DNA from: Galaxea fascicularis
Taxonomy: Eukaryota > Cnidaria > Anthozoa > Scleractinia > Euphylliidae
Length of the DNA: 64,000 nt
Reading direction: 5' to 3'
NCBI GenBank assembly: GCA_948470475.1
Contig: OX419343.1
Location: 11,908,067 to 11,972,066, forward strand
The first letter of the stretch is position 1; every line of letters starts with the position of its first letter. Of this stretch, positions 49,959 to 62,275 are shown piece by piece. The notes below the pieces were generated by a model. That model saw only the letters and a program-made list of their open reading frames with translations, made no database searches and had not been told where the DNA came from. Both the position numbers and the translations under genes were made by a program.

Positions 49959-50891
49959 ATGAGCACGCGATACGTCTTTGACATGGGTCGGTTGGCACTC
50001 ATGCTCGCTATAATCATACAGGGCATACTGTTCTCGGCACATGTCGCCCAGGAACACGAGGACCCTCGTTATTATGCAGGAGCACTCATCGCTCTTCCGT
50101 TTTTGGTGATGAGCTGGTGGTACTTTACCAGACCACCGTCACAGCCCATGCATCCCCCCAAGTTCGTCTGGTTGGTCTATTCCTTGACGGTCGTGTCTTT
50201 TCAAGCCTTCACGTTTGGGGCAACGGACATATCGTCGCACGATTCTGCGCTATTGTATACTGCCAACGTCCTTACGCCTTTCTTGTTCCTACTTTGCATC
50301 GTCGCCGGCGGTGAACAGTGCGCTAAAGATGCTGGTTTCGTCCTGGCATCCGTAGTGGCGATTTCCAACGCCTTTGATGTAACGGACGCCATTTTTGCCA
50401 TTGCTCATAACGGAGACAATGTTCCAGCGAAATACTGTGGTGGTTTCATGACCGTTGCTTGTGTGCTGTTGGTGTGGTCGGCACTGGAATTCATTCTTCG
50501 GATACAGGTGGTACGCAATGACGTGCTGTTCATGGGATTACATGTCATTCATATCGCTCTCAATGGATCGATGCTGACGCTGAGGGCGGTCATGTATGCG
50601 CACGGAACGATCGCATTTTCTGTCATGATCGGTAAAAACGGCATGGTCTCGATTGTGCGATCGGCCTACCTGATATCGTTGGTGCGATCGCGAAGACGAT
50701 CGCCCGCCCAGTTGCATTCTCCGGTTATTGCCTCTGCCCCACCACCTTCGATCGAAGACAGTCAGCGTCTCACGCGACCTCCCACGCCACTTCCCACGAG
50801 ATTGAATCCACAAGACGTCGCTCCAAACCAAGAAACACTTTATCCATCCATCGAGAAGCACGTGCACTTCAAAGATGATCCAAATTATTAG
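49959..50891 (+). CDS. Seven-helix membrane protein
   Basis: 310 residues from the ATG at 49,959 (an earlier in-frame ATG at 49,947 adds four). About seven hydrophobic helices fill residues 8-225, followed by a 75-residue proline-rich tail (PPPSIEDS, RPPTPLPTR). The topology resembles a GPCR or tetraspan-like receptor, but no DRY or NPxxY motif is visible. Herpesviruses often carry captured 7-TM receptors. This is the last gene before the assembly gap. Confidence 0.7.
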   Translation: MSTRYVFDMGRLALMLAIIIQGILFSAHVAQEHEDPRYYAGALIALPFLVMSWWYFTRPPSQPMHPPKFVWLVYSLTVVSFQAFTFGATDISSHDSALLYTANVLTPFLFLLCIVAGGEQCAKDAGFVLASVVAISNAFDVTDAIFAIAHNGDNVPAKYCGGFMTVACVLLVWSALEFILRIQVVRNDVLFMGLHVIHIALNGSMLTLRAVMYAHGTIAFSVMIGKNGMVSIVRSAYLISLVRSRRRSPAQLHSPVIASAPPPSIEDSQRLTRPPTPLPTRLNPQDVAPNQETLYPSIEKHVHFKDDPNY

Positions 50892-51167
50892 CGAGAACAA
50901 AATTGTACGTTGCAACGTCGCGCGTTCGTTTTATGGTGTTCGATGCGCAAGCGATAAAAGACGAGAGCGAAGAGTGGTGCTTTGCAGTTTGTCACTCGGT
51001 TATTGCAATCGATCTGGAATCGATCTGTATCATTTGTCTCTCTTTTCCTTCAGGAGTGCCCTCATTACCAGAGGATTTGCTAGGTGACTCTGTGTTTTTC
51101 CCTACCCATTCTCGGTTATTATGATGTCTTTGAAACCGGGAAAGGATCACCTGAAGTCGATACCCGA
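50892..51167. other. Right end of the visible viral-type sequence
   Basis: Non-coding, composition still similar to the island, running into the gap. It contains a small inverted motif 'caatcgatctggaatcgatctg' split around 51,008-51,030. No repeat shared with the left edge was seen. Confidence 0.5.
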
Positions 51168-51367
51168 NNNNNNNNNNNNNNNNNNNNNNNNNNNNNNNNN
51201 NNNNNNNNNNNNNNNNNNNNNNNNNNNNNNNNNNNNNNNNNNNNNNNNNNNNNNNNNNNNNNNNNNNNNNNNNNNNNNNNNNNNNNNNNNNNNNNNNNNN
51301 NNNNNNNNNNNNNNNNNNNNNNNNNNNNNNNNNNNNNNNNNNNNNNNNNNNNNNNNNNNNNNNNNNN
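51168..51367. other. Assembly gap (200 N)
   Basis: Exactly 200 unknown bases, probably a placeholder of arbitrary size. The right junction between viral-type and host-type sequence falls here and cannot be read. Confidence 0.99.
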
Positions 51368-51369
51368 AA

Positions 51370-51570
51370 AGGAAGAACCACTTTACGCTGCATAATTAAC
51401 AGTATCCATGGTTTGAGTGTTCATACTGTTTAACTTATTCATGAAGTTAAAAGAAGAATCACTTTATGCTTTATCCATGGTTTGAGTGTTCTTTCGGTTT
51501 ATAACTTATTCAGGAAGTCAAAGGAAGCTGAATCACTTTATGCTGCATAATTAACAGCTCCATGGAAAAT
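51370..51570. repeat. Tandem repeat, ~70-bp unit
   Basis: Three diverged copies of a unit with 'gaatcactttatgctg', 'taattaacag' and 'tccatggtttgagtgtt' lie directly right of the gap. The composition is host-like. Confidence 0.75.
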
Positions 51571-51588
51571 ACTGTATTTGTGCTGTAT

Positions 51589-53103
51589 TTAGCCTGCAGT
51601 GCAGGCGGTTTTTGGCGGGGGCGAGTGGATATTCCCATCGGTTGTTCAGACCGCCATCTTGAATTAGGAAAACAGTGGAGAGTTGGGGCGAGGTAAAAAG
51701 TTTCCCAAGCCAGTGGGAGGGAGAAAGAAAAATTGAGGAGGGGGGAGGGGGAGGGGAAAGAAAAAACCGCCTGCCCGCACTCATTGTTCGTTTGAGAAAC
51801 TCCGTTCGTGGGCGAACGGAGTCTCTGATTGGTGCGGTAGAGCTCAAGCAGATTGATACCTGCCAATTAAAGGTAGTTTTTTTACCGCTTATTCCGTGGG
51901 AGAAAAGTGGCGGACTAGCGAAGCTTTGATGCTGCTCTCGAAGAAGCTCTTTTATTTCTCTCTGAGCTGGGTATGACACGTGAATTACGTCCCGAGCAAA
52001 AAGAAGCCATTTCGATACTTGTACACAGAAAGGATTTGGTAGCAGTTCTTCCAACGGGCTTTGGTAAAAACCTCATCTTTCAGTTGTTGATTCGTGTAAA
52101 AGAAATATTATCGTCGAAAGCTGCGTGTGTGGTTGTCGTCTATCGTCTGAAAAGCATCGTACAAGATCAGTTGACTGAAGCATCTTTAATGGGTTTGACG
52201 GCGACATCACTTGCAAGTGCTAGATTGGAAGTTGTGGTAAAATGGGGTTGGAAGGCCTACACGACTCCTGTTGGCGTGTTTGCCGCTTCTATCTCGGTTC
52301 TATTGACCGATTTAGCTTCTTGCTTGTTCTCAGAGGGGCAAGACGGTGGTTTAGGGGATAACATGATGATGACAGTGATTGAAACAGCCGTGTCCTAAAA
52401 TGTCGCATGTTATGTATTTTGATACCAAAGGTCATTTCTGGGTTTAAATTCTGCATTTATCGCCTGTTTGTTTTGACCCTTGTTGTTTCTGTTCAGCGAC
52501 TGTGGCCCTTTATATGCCCTCTGAAGCATTTTGTGTAGCTTTGGTTTGGCTCGTTTCAGTGGGTTCAGTAACAGTACAGCCTCTCTCATGTTATCAAGGA
52601 TAGGAATTTAAGCCGCGTAATATAATAATCTTCATTGTGGCAAGATGTTGTGTTTCTTTTGAGACTATTCGTCTCTTTATCCTTTCTTTAGTATTGTAGC
52701 TTCTTAGAGAGCTATACAACACTTGAAATCGAGCGTTAAAATCCGCTCTAATTACGGTTGTGTCTTTGTCATCGTTTCGCTCCGCTCTGTAACTGCGGTT
52801 ATAGTATTTTCCTCCTTTTGTTCTATCTTTGTTTTTGTCGGAAGCAGATTTTATGAAATTACTTCATTTTCATTGGCTAACGATCGACTTCCGGAAATGC
52901 GGTCAAACGAAACTAATTAGGGGCGTTTTTGAATTTTACAGCCTCTGCGGGCAGGCGGTTTATTTTTCCTTCCCCGCCCTCCACCCCCTCCGACATTCTC
53001 GCATCGCTTTCTGGCCCCAATTCTCCCAGTCTGCAACGAAACCAAAATGGCGGCTAAACACTCGAAAGATGAAAACCACCAAAACCGCTTGCACTGCAGG
53101 CTA
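51589..53103. mobile_element. hAT-like DNA transposon with 8-bp target duplication
   Basis: The ends are inverted: AGCCTGCAGTGCAGGCGGTT at 51,591 and, as reverse complement, AGCCTGCAGTGCAAGCGGTT ending at 53,102. They are flanked by TGCTGTAT on both sides (51,581-51,588 and 53,104-53,111), an 8-bp target duplication as expected of hAT elements. The interior contains a hairpin ('ctccgttcg'/'cgaacggag') near 51,800-51,825 and a RecQ-type helicase fragment, but no transposase. Confidence 0.75.
51973..52398 (+). pseudogene. RecQ-type helicase fragment
   Basis: The 141-codon frame begins like the N-terminal helicase core of RecQ proteins: LRPEQKEAI (Q-motif region), VAVLPTGFGKN (Walker A with Asn where Ser is expected) and a motif Ia-like VVVVYRLKSIVQDQ. 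It then loses similarity after about 80 residues and lacks Walker B. It lies inside the hAT-like element and is probably a captured or decayed piece. Confidence 0.65.
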
Positions 53104-53111
53104 TGCTGTAT

Positions 53112-56100
53112 GTCGTGGTTGGATTACTGTTATTTACAGACTAAAGGAATACAACCACCCTTTGCTGAATATCTATACAGGAAATATTAATCAGGATGTT
53201 GTGGATCAGGTCAAATGTTGCCAATAGCCTGAAGAGTTCTGGAGTACAATAATAAATCATATAAAACTAGCTTATTGGATAACATGGTTCATACAGGTTT
53301 CAAGAACTTTTATTCAAGGACTTTTCAAGGACTTTATAACAAAATTTAAGGAGTTCATCTCCTCAGGCAGTCCCATTATTGTGTCACAATATAACATATT
53401 TTGCAGTCACGCCAACAAACCAATACCCGTAAGGCAATAATGTCTTAAAACCAAAGGATAACAGCTATTGATTCCATTTTAGAAACTGATTTCAAAAGCG
53501 TTTCTCTACCGATGTTAGATTGTAATACAATCTTTTCAACCTGAACCTATTTTGCTGTAGTCTCAAGTATTCAAGGACTTTTTCATAACATTCAAGCACT
53601 GCATCTACAAATTCAAGGAGTTTTCAATGACAAAATCATTTTCAAGGAGTTTCAAGGACTTAGCAGTTTTTCAAGGAGTATTCCAGGCCCATGCAAACCA
53701 TGGATAATGCAATTCTGGACTTTTGATTGGCTTAGCCATGATGCCCAGGGGTGGGAGGTACTCCTGATTTCAAGTGACGGGGATGATCAAATAAAGGGGG
53801 GGGGGGAGGGGAGGGTAAAAATCAAAACTCAACAAAATCCATAGGGCTTCCAACAAAACCCAAAATATCCCTGGACAAAAATCCCATGCCAAATCTTGGA
53901 GCATTTATTTCCAGAAAGGATGTTACAAGAGAAAAGCAAAGAATCTTGCCCTTTGTAATTATTGTCAACCATCAGTGCCCAATTTGAAACAGATCACCTT
54001 GAATAAATGCAATTTAATTTAATCAACCATTAATATCTTATAAGAAAGGACATTCATTAAAAGGTATATACTTGTGAGAGTTACGTGAATGGCTAGCACA
54101 CAAGCATGAAAGACCTGAGGGCCTTTAGATGACCCCCATTGTATAAAAAAAATAAATAAATAAAAAAAACTTGCCAAAATTTCTCACCCCAAAAATCCAG
54201 GAATTGAGAATTTCAAACCCAAAAAATGAATCATCATCATCAGCATCATCATCAGTTTTATTTCAATATTTGAATGTAACAAATTAGAAAAATGTACAAC
54301 CCACATATAGCAAAGCTAATGAAGTCAGGTTGTATAACGTACAATCAAATTTAGCAAAATAGGTTATTAGTAAAATCAGGTAAATAAATAAATAGAATAA
54401 ATAGGTATACAAATACACATACATTCACATATAGCTAGCATTAACATGAGTAGAGCAAGAACCTAAAAGAAAACATAAAACATTCCTAATCATATCCTGG
54501 CCCATTACTTAAACACTGGAATACCCCCACTCCATAATTTGTGAGCATTTTTAATTGAACAATTTTATTGTTCCAGTCGTGCTTGTTGGACATGAGATGA
54601 TTATAGCCCAATCAGTGCTATGTGCCTCGCTGGCTGTCTACCATCTCATATCAAATGTGCTCTTGTGGAACATTTATTAATTATCAGAGAAATTAACTAA
54701 ATGAGTAGTTAACATTTTTTCTGTTATCCACAGACTTAGAAAACAGAACCACTTTATATACTGCATAACCAATTTAAATGGTTTTAAGTAGAAATGAGTG
54801 GTTTAAATTGGGACTTCATCCCTCTTGCCACCACTGCGTGAAAATGAAAATATTCGGAAATATCCGAGCCTAGAATACGTGATCATGACTCCGTAGAATC
54901 CTGAGGTACGTATTCAAGGCGCACACCTCACGTGAAGTATACTGAAATATTCAGCTCGAATACACCCGAACATCCTTTGTTGAGCGTCATTCGTAGATTT
55001 CCCAGAACGCACACTTCAACAAATGTCGTCAGCCAGTTATTGCTGGTAACAGTTCTTCCGTAATTATGAAAAAGATTGAAAACTTCCGTTTATCAAGTGG
55101 GGTGGTTGTATAGCGAAGCGCTGAGCGAAGTATACTCAGTCAGTGTCTGTGTGAAGTATTATAGCGCAAAGTTAGGCTGTAACTTCATTTTCACGCGTTT
55201 AACGAGTCGACAATGCCTTTAAGAAACTTCACGCAAATCAACGGAAGCGTAGAGTGCCTATGGGAGATTTTTCTCATTTTAACGGAAACGCAAACTGCCT
55301 TTACGATAATTACCTACTTTTACTACACTAGTAACGTAAAGAGCTCGCGCACTGTAATTTATTGACAAATCTTAGAAAAAGGTCAACTTAAACTTTGTTT
55401 AAATTCCTGAGCGAGTTTAAGCTGTGGTTGAAGCATCGCAAAATAAGCCTGAATCTCTCAGTTGATTTAACAGACTTTAGGATCACTTAAACCATGGTTA
55501 AATCTTTAAAGTTATTTGATATACTTGTATATTTTTAGACTGCTTAAAAAAGGCTTAAATATTATAAAAATAGGTTTAAGATAACTTAAAGGAAACTTAA
55601 ATCATAATGAAATGTAAATGCCCTTTTACTATAAGTAAGATTTCACCCCAGTTGCTGAAACATGATCTAAATTTCTTGAATTGATTTACAGGACTTTGTC
55701 TAGTGAGTTGGGTTTATTGGAGGGTCTTGGAGAGGTGAGTGGAATATGGGTCATTTTGCGGAGCAATTGTCATTTGAGTCGTTTTCATCCTTCATCCAGT
55801 TGTGTCTGCTGGAGCTATAATGTCATTTGAGCGATTCGGAATATAGGTGCACAGGATATTGGAACCAATGATGACATTTAAGCCAGTTAGTTTGTGCGGC
55901 CTTTTACCAGTCAGGTCACCGGGTCATTAGATGTAGCCAGCTTATTTGGAGCAAATGTGTGATTCCATCAGGGGCAGCGGAGCTAGTTAAGAGCCCACTG
56001 GGTCACATGAAGCAGACACGTCACTAAAGCTGGTTTGGACTCTATAGAGACATTAAAACGATTTGGGGCACTGGCAATAAGTTGTTTCATTCCTCCCAGA

Positions 56101-56450
56101 TACTTCATTTCACGTTGTTTTCATTATTATTTTGCCATCAACTTAAACTGGTTGCGTCATTTTTGCTACTTCCGTTGTTTTATTTTGTTTACCTTAAATA
56201 GAATATGGTAACACATTGTAACTGATGTGACAGCCCATAAGAGAAATATATTAGGAAAGGCTCATTTTTAATGAGTAAGAACAAACATAAGTTATACAAC
56301 TTTAAGGCTTGCTTAAAAGGATCACTTAAATAAAAGAAAGTGCAATGTATGGAATATTTGTGGCTATTTGAAACTTCATGAGATACAATGCATGTACAGC
56401 TTACAAGAAAAGAAATCACATGAATTTTCTTAACAACAAAATAAAAATGT
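53112..56450. other. Gene-less host DNA
   Basis: No gene is supported over 3.3 kb. Seen instead: a cluster of 'ttcaaggactttt' repeats at about 53,300-53,680, a G-rich run at 53,796-53,815, a short ATC repeat at about 54,228-54,256, and AT-rich sequence. Confidence 0.55.
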
Positions 56451-59260
56451 TTAGGTGCTAAATTGCCCAATTAATGGAATAGTGACAGTCACTTTTTCCT
56501 TTCCATAGCCAAACTTAACCTTTCTCTGCACTGTTAAACACTGGCTGTGAATTCTCATCACTGGAATAAAAGACATTTCAGAATAGTCTTCAAAGTCAGT
56601 ACACCACACTTCAAGTGGGTCAGGATACCAGTCCTTTTCTGGATGTTTCTTGAACCAACCAACTTCAGCTAGGATATATGTGACCTTCCTTCTTTTTCTC
56701 AAGCCCTGTTTTAAGATCACATCATTACATAGGAATCTATGTACTCTTCCTGGTCTATGTTCCCCATTAAACCACTCGGCGAAAACACCATAATTGCAAG
56801 AACATCTGTATATAGTGCCACTGATTTGAACTCTTGAAAAACTGTCACAAAGCCTTTGAACACTAACAATCTCACAATCCGGAAACAAAATCTGATACAT
56901 CTTCTTCATCTGTGAAGTATCATCTTCATCTAAGGCAATTCTTTTAACAGGGGGGAAGGGAACAACTATCTTGCTTTGATCCTCTGTAGCTTGATGCCCA
57001 CTCAGAAGGCTTGATCTGTTCATAGCAGGTCCCCTGTTCAGCATTTCACCCAGAGTGCCTCTCTGATCACCCAAAAGCAGAGTCTGAAAGTCGCTGAATT
57101 CTTCTGGGAAGGTTATGAGCCTTAGCTCATTATCTCGAAGAAATCGCCGCATCAGCTGTGTACCTACATGTATCAGAAATACATTACAACTTATTGGTAT
57201 CATTACAACTTACACCGTGTATGTTCACTTAAGGTGTCTGATAAGAAGCACACAATGTACCAGCTGTGTTTGCTTATGTTTTCAGTGTTCACTATTACTC
57301 TTGGTTCAGTCATTTTAGGTTTTCTTTGCTGTTGTCTTTTGTGTATGGTTATGTATGATAATGAGTTTGACAAAAAGGAAAATAACATTAATATTTTGCA
57401 CCAAGCATAGAAGCAAACCACTACAATGATGATTGTTATTGTTATATAAATAATTACAGTATATTGATAATTATATTTTTTTAGAAATTGTATGATAATT
57501 CGTTTGACACAAATTAAAGGAAAATAACATTTGAACCAAGCATAGAAGTGAACCACAACAATAATAATACATGTACTTCCTGGGATTTTCTTATCAATGA
57601 AAAATTTAATTCAAGCAAGGCACAAGCTAAATTCAAATCCCTCTAAACAGTGTAAGACACTGTACCAACTTACCAATGTTATGGTTGTTCTTGTGATATG
57701 ACCCCAGTATACCATTATATCTCTCGAAGGAGAAACACCAAAAAGAGTAGACTGGTCCATAGTCTCTGATGCAGTCCACAAGATGACAACTTAAGTGCAT
57801 GTTTGGAGTACAAAACTCTGACCCATAAAGTTTCTCAAAATGCTTACAAAATTCAATTATCTTTGCCTCTGCTTCCAAACACTGTCTCATTGTTAAGGAC
57901 CGACGGCAAATTAGGCGACAGGCAGTTACGAAACACACCCATGCATCATAATGCTCTTGGGGCAGTATCCCCTTCAACACAAACAAGGAATAGTAAATAA
58001 CCCAGTTCTTCCACTGGTCTGCTGTAAATCCACTAACATCCTGAAGCAATCTTAGATGGAATCCTTCCAATTTCTGGTGGTGGAATAACAGAATCAACTC
58101 TTCTTTGCAACAAGTCAAAATGTTTATCAGTAAGCAATTCCTTTTCTTTCCAAACCTTTAGGGTAGTTTTTGCTAATCCAAGGAAAAGGTTGTGCATAGG
58201 ATCGATAATGACAAAACGTACAGCATCATAGTATGGCAACTGTAGAAGAACAGAGTACTTTGCGCCAGTTTTGCGAACATGAGAGCTTATTTCTGTTTGG
58301 CACCTGGCAAATCGAACAGCCTCTGCATGTACCCGGTGAAGCTCATTTGTTCTTTTCTCCCATGATCCTGTATCAAAACCAGAAAAATCTGGTTTAGATC
58401 CAAAAGTGGTTCGTGGAAATGTCTTGAAACACTTGTTACAACCTGAGAAACAAAAAAAAACAAAAAACAACATTAACAACAGAAAACCTTGATTATCTGG
58501 ATCTACACACTTTGCTTCACTGAAGAACCTTACAATTGAGTAAGTTCACCATTAAGCCCATATGGACAGTGCAAGTTGTCTATGAAGACATAATTTTCAT
58601 TGTATTGACAGTTTTTGTGCAAGGAAATGTTTTCTGTGTGGAATATCGTTCCTGTAGAACTTTGTTATTTTACAAACCTCTGATTGTTACTCCAAAATAC
58701 TTTTGAATTTGAACTGAATTGATAGAAGACTAAATACTGTACAAGGCTACCCCATCCCATGGCTGATGATATCAAAATAAGATGACAGTGTCAAAATAAA
58801 TGTCCATTAAGATTAATAGTAACTTATATTTTATCAAAACAATCTACTTTATTATTAGTTTTCCCACATTGCAAAATTAAGTACACACTGAAAAAGTACC
58901 TTTTGCTGCTGAATGGCCAGCAAATCCTCCACATTTCCTTGTAGCGGGCACATCACAACACAGAGCCAAGAGTGCAACTCGAAGCTTTAACATGCCTCCT
59001 GGTAGACATGAATCCTCAATGATCACACCATCCCAAAAGTCTATAAGTTCATCAACAAGTGGTTTCAGGAAAGAATTGATGTCACCCTTTGGCTCTTTGG
59101 GACCCGGTATAATTCCCACGAGTATAACATTCTCTGGCTTAAACCTCTCCTCTCTTGGAAGATTCATCAGTACTAAATAAATAACACCACAACTGTGATT
59201 TGTGTGTTTGTAAGGCTGGAACCAATCAACGTTGAGCATAACACCTAGATTTCCTGCTGT
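56451..59260 (-). pseudogene. tnp2/EnSpm (CACTA)-type transposase, multi-exon, frameshifted
   Basis: Three exon-like blocks on the minus strand. Block 1 (about 59,252-58,902) contains NLGVMLNVDWFQPYKH and LVDELIDFWDG, and ends at a GT donor. Block 2 (about 58,443-57,674) starts after a TTTCTCAG acceptor and contains DPMHNLFLGL and FTADQWKNW; it ends at ATTG|GTAAGT. Block 3 (about 57,160-56,451) contains a CRCSCNYG-like segment and VCTDFEDY-like C-terminal motifs. These are landmarks of tnp2-domain transposases. A one-base frameshift between IGRIPSKIASG and SGFTADQW (near 58,035) breaks block 2, so this copy is probably inactive. Terminal repeats of the element were not located. Confidence 0.72.
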
Positions 59261-59423
59261 TGAGAAAAACTTAATAGTTCTGTGCATTGACAAATTACAG
59301 TTATTAGTAGTTAATTTCTGGAATTAAGACTTTTGGATAAAACCAAATCGTAATACAGGGCATATACAATGTATGTAGCTTGATTTTAAAAATCTCTTTC
59401 AGCTTTTCAGTGCACGAGTTAAA

Positions 59424-59816
59424 GTGGCTAGGGGGCAAGAGAAGGAGTTGATGCAAGGACTTAACTATGACTTTGTAAGTGATGAGGAAGATGGACCAGA
59501 GGGAAATTGGATCATAAGGTCACCAAGATGGAGGTCCCCAAGGGCCAATGAATTGATGAGCTGTCTACAAAGAAGAATAGAACAGACGAGAGAAGAAGAA
59601 TTGCGGCCACGTGTGCCAAGAGTTGAGGGACCTCCCTCAGATAGGCCCACGCCCAAGGTTCATATACCTTGGGCCTTAGGGGAAGAGGCAGCAAGAGGTT
59701 ATCCTGAACCCAACTCGGAGCCAGAGGAGGTGCAGGCAGAAACACCTGTGGCATCACCACCCAGGAGGAGAAGAAAAAGATACCGTTATTTAAATCATGA
59801 CTCTGAAAGTGATTAA
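59424..59816 (+). CDS. Small acidic/Arg-rich frame next to the tnp2 gene
   Basis: 130 residues divergent from the transposase gene. It has an acidic segment (VSDEEDGPEG), then RSPRWRSPRANEL, a proline-rich middle and a basic stretch RRRRKRYRYL before an acidic end. It is possibly the accessory frame of the same EnSpm-type element. No domain was recognised. The first exon boundary is uncertain. Confidence 0.45.
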   Translation: MARGQEKELMQGLNYDFVSDEEDGPEGNWIIRSPRWRSPRANELMSCLQRRIEQTREEELRPRVPRVEGPPSDRPTPKVHIPWALGEEAARGYPEPNSEPEEVQAETPVASPPRRRRKRYRYLNHDSESD

Positions 59817-59819
59817 CTC

Positions 59820-61890
59820 CTAGTCTGGCAATATTTTTAATCAGTTTATTCTGCAACATACTGAGAATAGTATTGCTTGATAAATTTCTTCCTCTTTTCT
59901 CTTTCAAGGTTAGGATTTCATTCCAATTTTAGAATTTTTAAGTAAATTATTTCTACTGCAGCTGTATTGCTGACGAATAGCAATATCATTGCTATGTAAA
60001 CATTGAAATAACATTTATTTTTTATGTTGGAATGCAAAGGTTAATCCTAGGTTAGTGTATGTATTGATATACTAAAGCTGACTTGCTATTCAGTACTGGA
60101 GCTTTCTTGGATGATTTTAAGAAATTGTGTTCCTTTTAAGGTTGATGAAAGAGACAATGTTATCTCTTTTTGCAATTATCCAGGAGGAAACTTTTAACGA
60201 ATGGCAAATGGGATTTTTTACAATTAGTTAAAAAGGGCGTTTTTCGTAATGATAATAATTTCCATGTTTTTGTCCTTTACAAAAAAGCCAATTATGCCTG
60301 AGGCACCTCACAAATCATTGAAATGCAGTTAAGGTACCTGGACTCAAAGCAGTTCGTTTAGCTAATGAATTCCAGCATACGAAGGTAGCGTTGAATAACA
60401 TCAAGATATTCAACTTACTAGTATTGTACATACTGTATAACTAACTAAATTGTCAATTTTATTGAATAAAGTTTTGTTGGCTGATTCTTACAATGGCTTC
60501 CTTCATCGAACTGCACGAAACAAAAAAGTAGTCCACGAAGACGTTCTTAGGGCTTCGTCACGCGTTCCTTCCCCAAGGAGCGCGTGGCGAAGCCCTAAGA
60601 ACGTCTGCTATGGAGGCTAGACAAAAAGGAGACTCCAGTAATCCGCGTAGGTAGAGTACAGACCCTATGAGAAAGGGCAATCCTACAAGACCAAAGCATA
60701 TGAACGTCCCAAAAGCGTAAACATTCAAATAATACATGAAACACGTTCGTGTTCAAGAATATGCAAACTGAATTTCCGGAACGAGATACAACCATTGACA
60801 CTCGCGGTCGTATATTCTTGGACACGAAGAGTGTTCGAGTATGAACACCGCAGAATACCAAGTTCCACAAAGTAATGGGTTGGTGCGTGTTGGCAAACGC
60901 GGCGAACACTTGATGTGTGCGTTAGTATTCGGGCGTGTTCAAGTCCGGTAAACCGTTCGTCACTGTCGTATTCACGTCGCATGCGGACTCGCAAATTTGT
61001 TGTCATGCTCAAGATGTTCCAATGATTAATGATCATCATTCTTCGAAACTGGTCAATATTGAACTTGTTTTAGAAAAGGAGTTGGGGTATGCCGTTTCGA
61101 ATCATTCTTAGTATTCCAAAGTATTCTATTTGAATTCGGAAAAACAGTCCGGATTCTAAGTAGAATATTCTAGGTGTACGTCGCATCATGCGTGCTTGAA
61201 TACTTCAGGATATTCTTGTACACTCCACGTGTGCCTATCCGTATTCGGGCAAAGTCGGTCGAGAATATGTGCCTTTTTACGCAGTGCACTGCCTCGCCTA
61301 GCTTATGCTTAATCCACATGTCAGCGGTCATTTTTGTTCCTTTTGATAGTCAGTGATCATGGGTTGCTGTTGTTGGACTCAAAAGTGAGAACAGCCTTCA
61401 AGAGCATAACAATGAATTAATAAGTATAGCTTACATTTGCATATTCAACTTAATTCTGTCAGGTATCTACTTTAAAGATACATGTAGATCGAGCCACTTG
61501 GTGCCGGTTATCACTGTAAAATACTTTTACAGTAATTCAGAGATTTTGCCCTGGGCACCAAGGCTTGAAAGGATTCCAATGAGGAGATTAAGGTTACTTC
61601 CCACCTTCAGAGGCAAAAAAAATCGTTTTCTCTTTTATTTGACAAAATTTAAGTTTATCATTTTATCCAGTGTTTCCAAAAGAAAAATTTTAAAAATCTC
61701 AAAAAGCCGCCGAGTTATTTAGAAAAAACGTATTTTCAAATAAAGTTAATAAACTACGAAGGTGTCATAATCCTGTCGACGGGCGAGAACCCTGGGGAAA
61801 TTTTCGCGGCAAACGCTCATGTCATTTGCATATTTGTATTTACATCACGTACTTGACAAAAATTCCCACGTGGAAGCTCTTTACGCTAAC
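59820..61890. other. Gene-less host DNA with one hairpin
   Basis: About 2 kb without a supported gene. The only clear structure is an inverted repeat at about 60,540-60,605, with arms reading 'acgttcttagggcttcg' and its complement around a short loop. Confidence 0.55.
60540..60605. repeat. Inverted repeat (hairpin)
   Basis: Arms of about 25 bases, nearly perfect, with a 14-base loop region ('ttccttccccaagga' is itself partly self-complementary). It could be a foldback element remnant. Confidence 0.8.
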
Positions 61891-61894
61891 TGCT

Positions 61895-62275
61895 ATGGAA
61901 AAATCAAAAGCAGAAAAAAGTCCTTGGGTAAAGAAAAAGAAAAAAACCGGCCCAAAGAAGAAAGAAAAAGCTCCATTTTGTCAAGCAAAGAAAAAAAATC
62001 TTGCCGAAAGCGACAAAGGCTCTTGGTTTGGCCAAACGCCTTCGACAAGCTCGGCATCTGCTGAAGATCCGAAGTTTTCGAATACCCCTGGAGCAAGTAG
62101 CTTAAAAATCAAAGCCAACGTCAGTGCAGGTTGTAAACAAGATTCTTCGTCGGAATCTGGCGGAAGCGATGAAGAAGAAGAAGAAGAATGCCACACTGAC
62201 GGTCCCAAACACTGGAGCATTGTCGATAGAGATGAGCTCAATCGACAGCTTGCTAGTCGAGCCACTCGAGCGTAA
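61895..62275 (+). CDS. Small Lys-rich/acidic low-complexity protein
   Basis: 126 residues from the ATG at 61,895: a Lys-rich first half (SPWVKKKKKTGPKKKEK), a Ser-rich middle and an acidic run (SDEEEEEE) before a short ordered end (HWSIVDRDELNRQL). No domain. It could be the first exon of a host or transposon-borne gene; no continuation was found. Confidence 0.35.
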   Translation: MEKSKAEKSPWVKKKKKTGPKKKEKAPFCQAKKKNLAESDKGSWFGQTPSTSSASAEDPKFSNTPGASSLKIKANVSAGCKQDSSSESGGSDEEEEEECHTDGPKHWSIVDRDELNRQLASRATRA

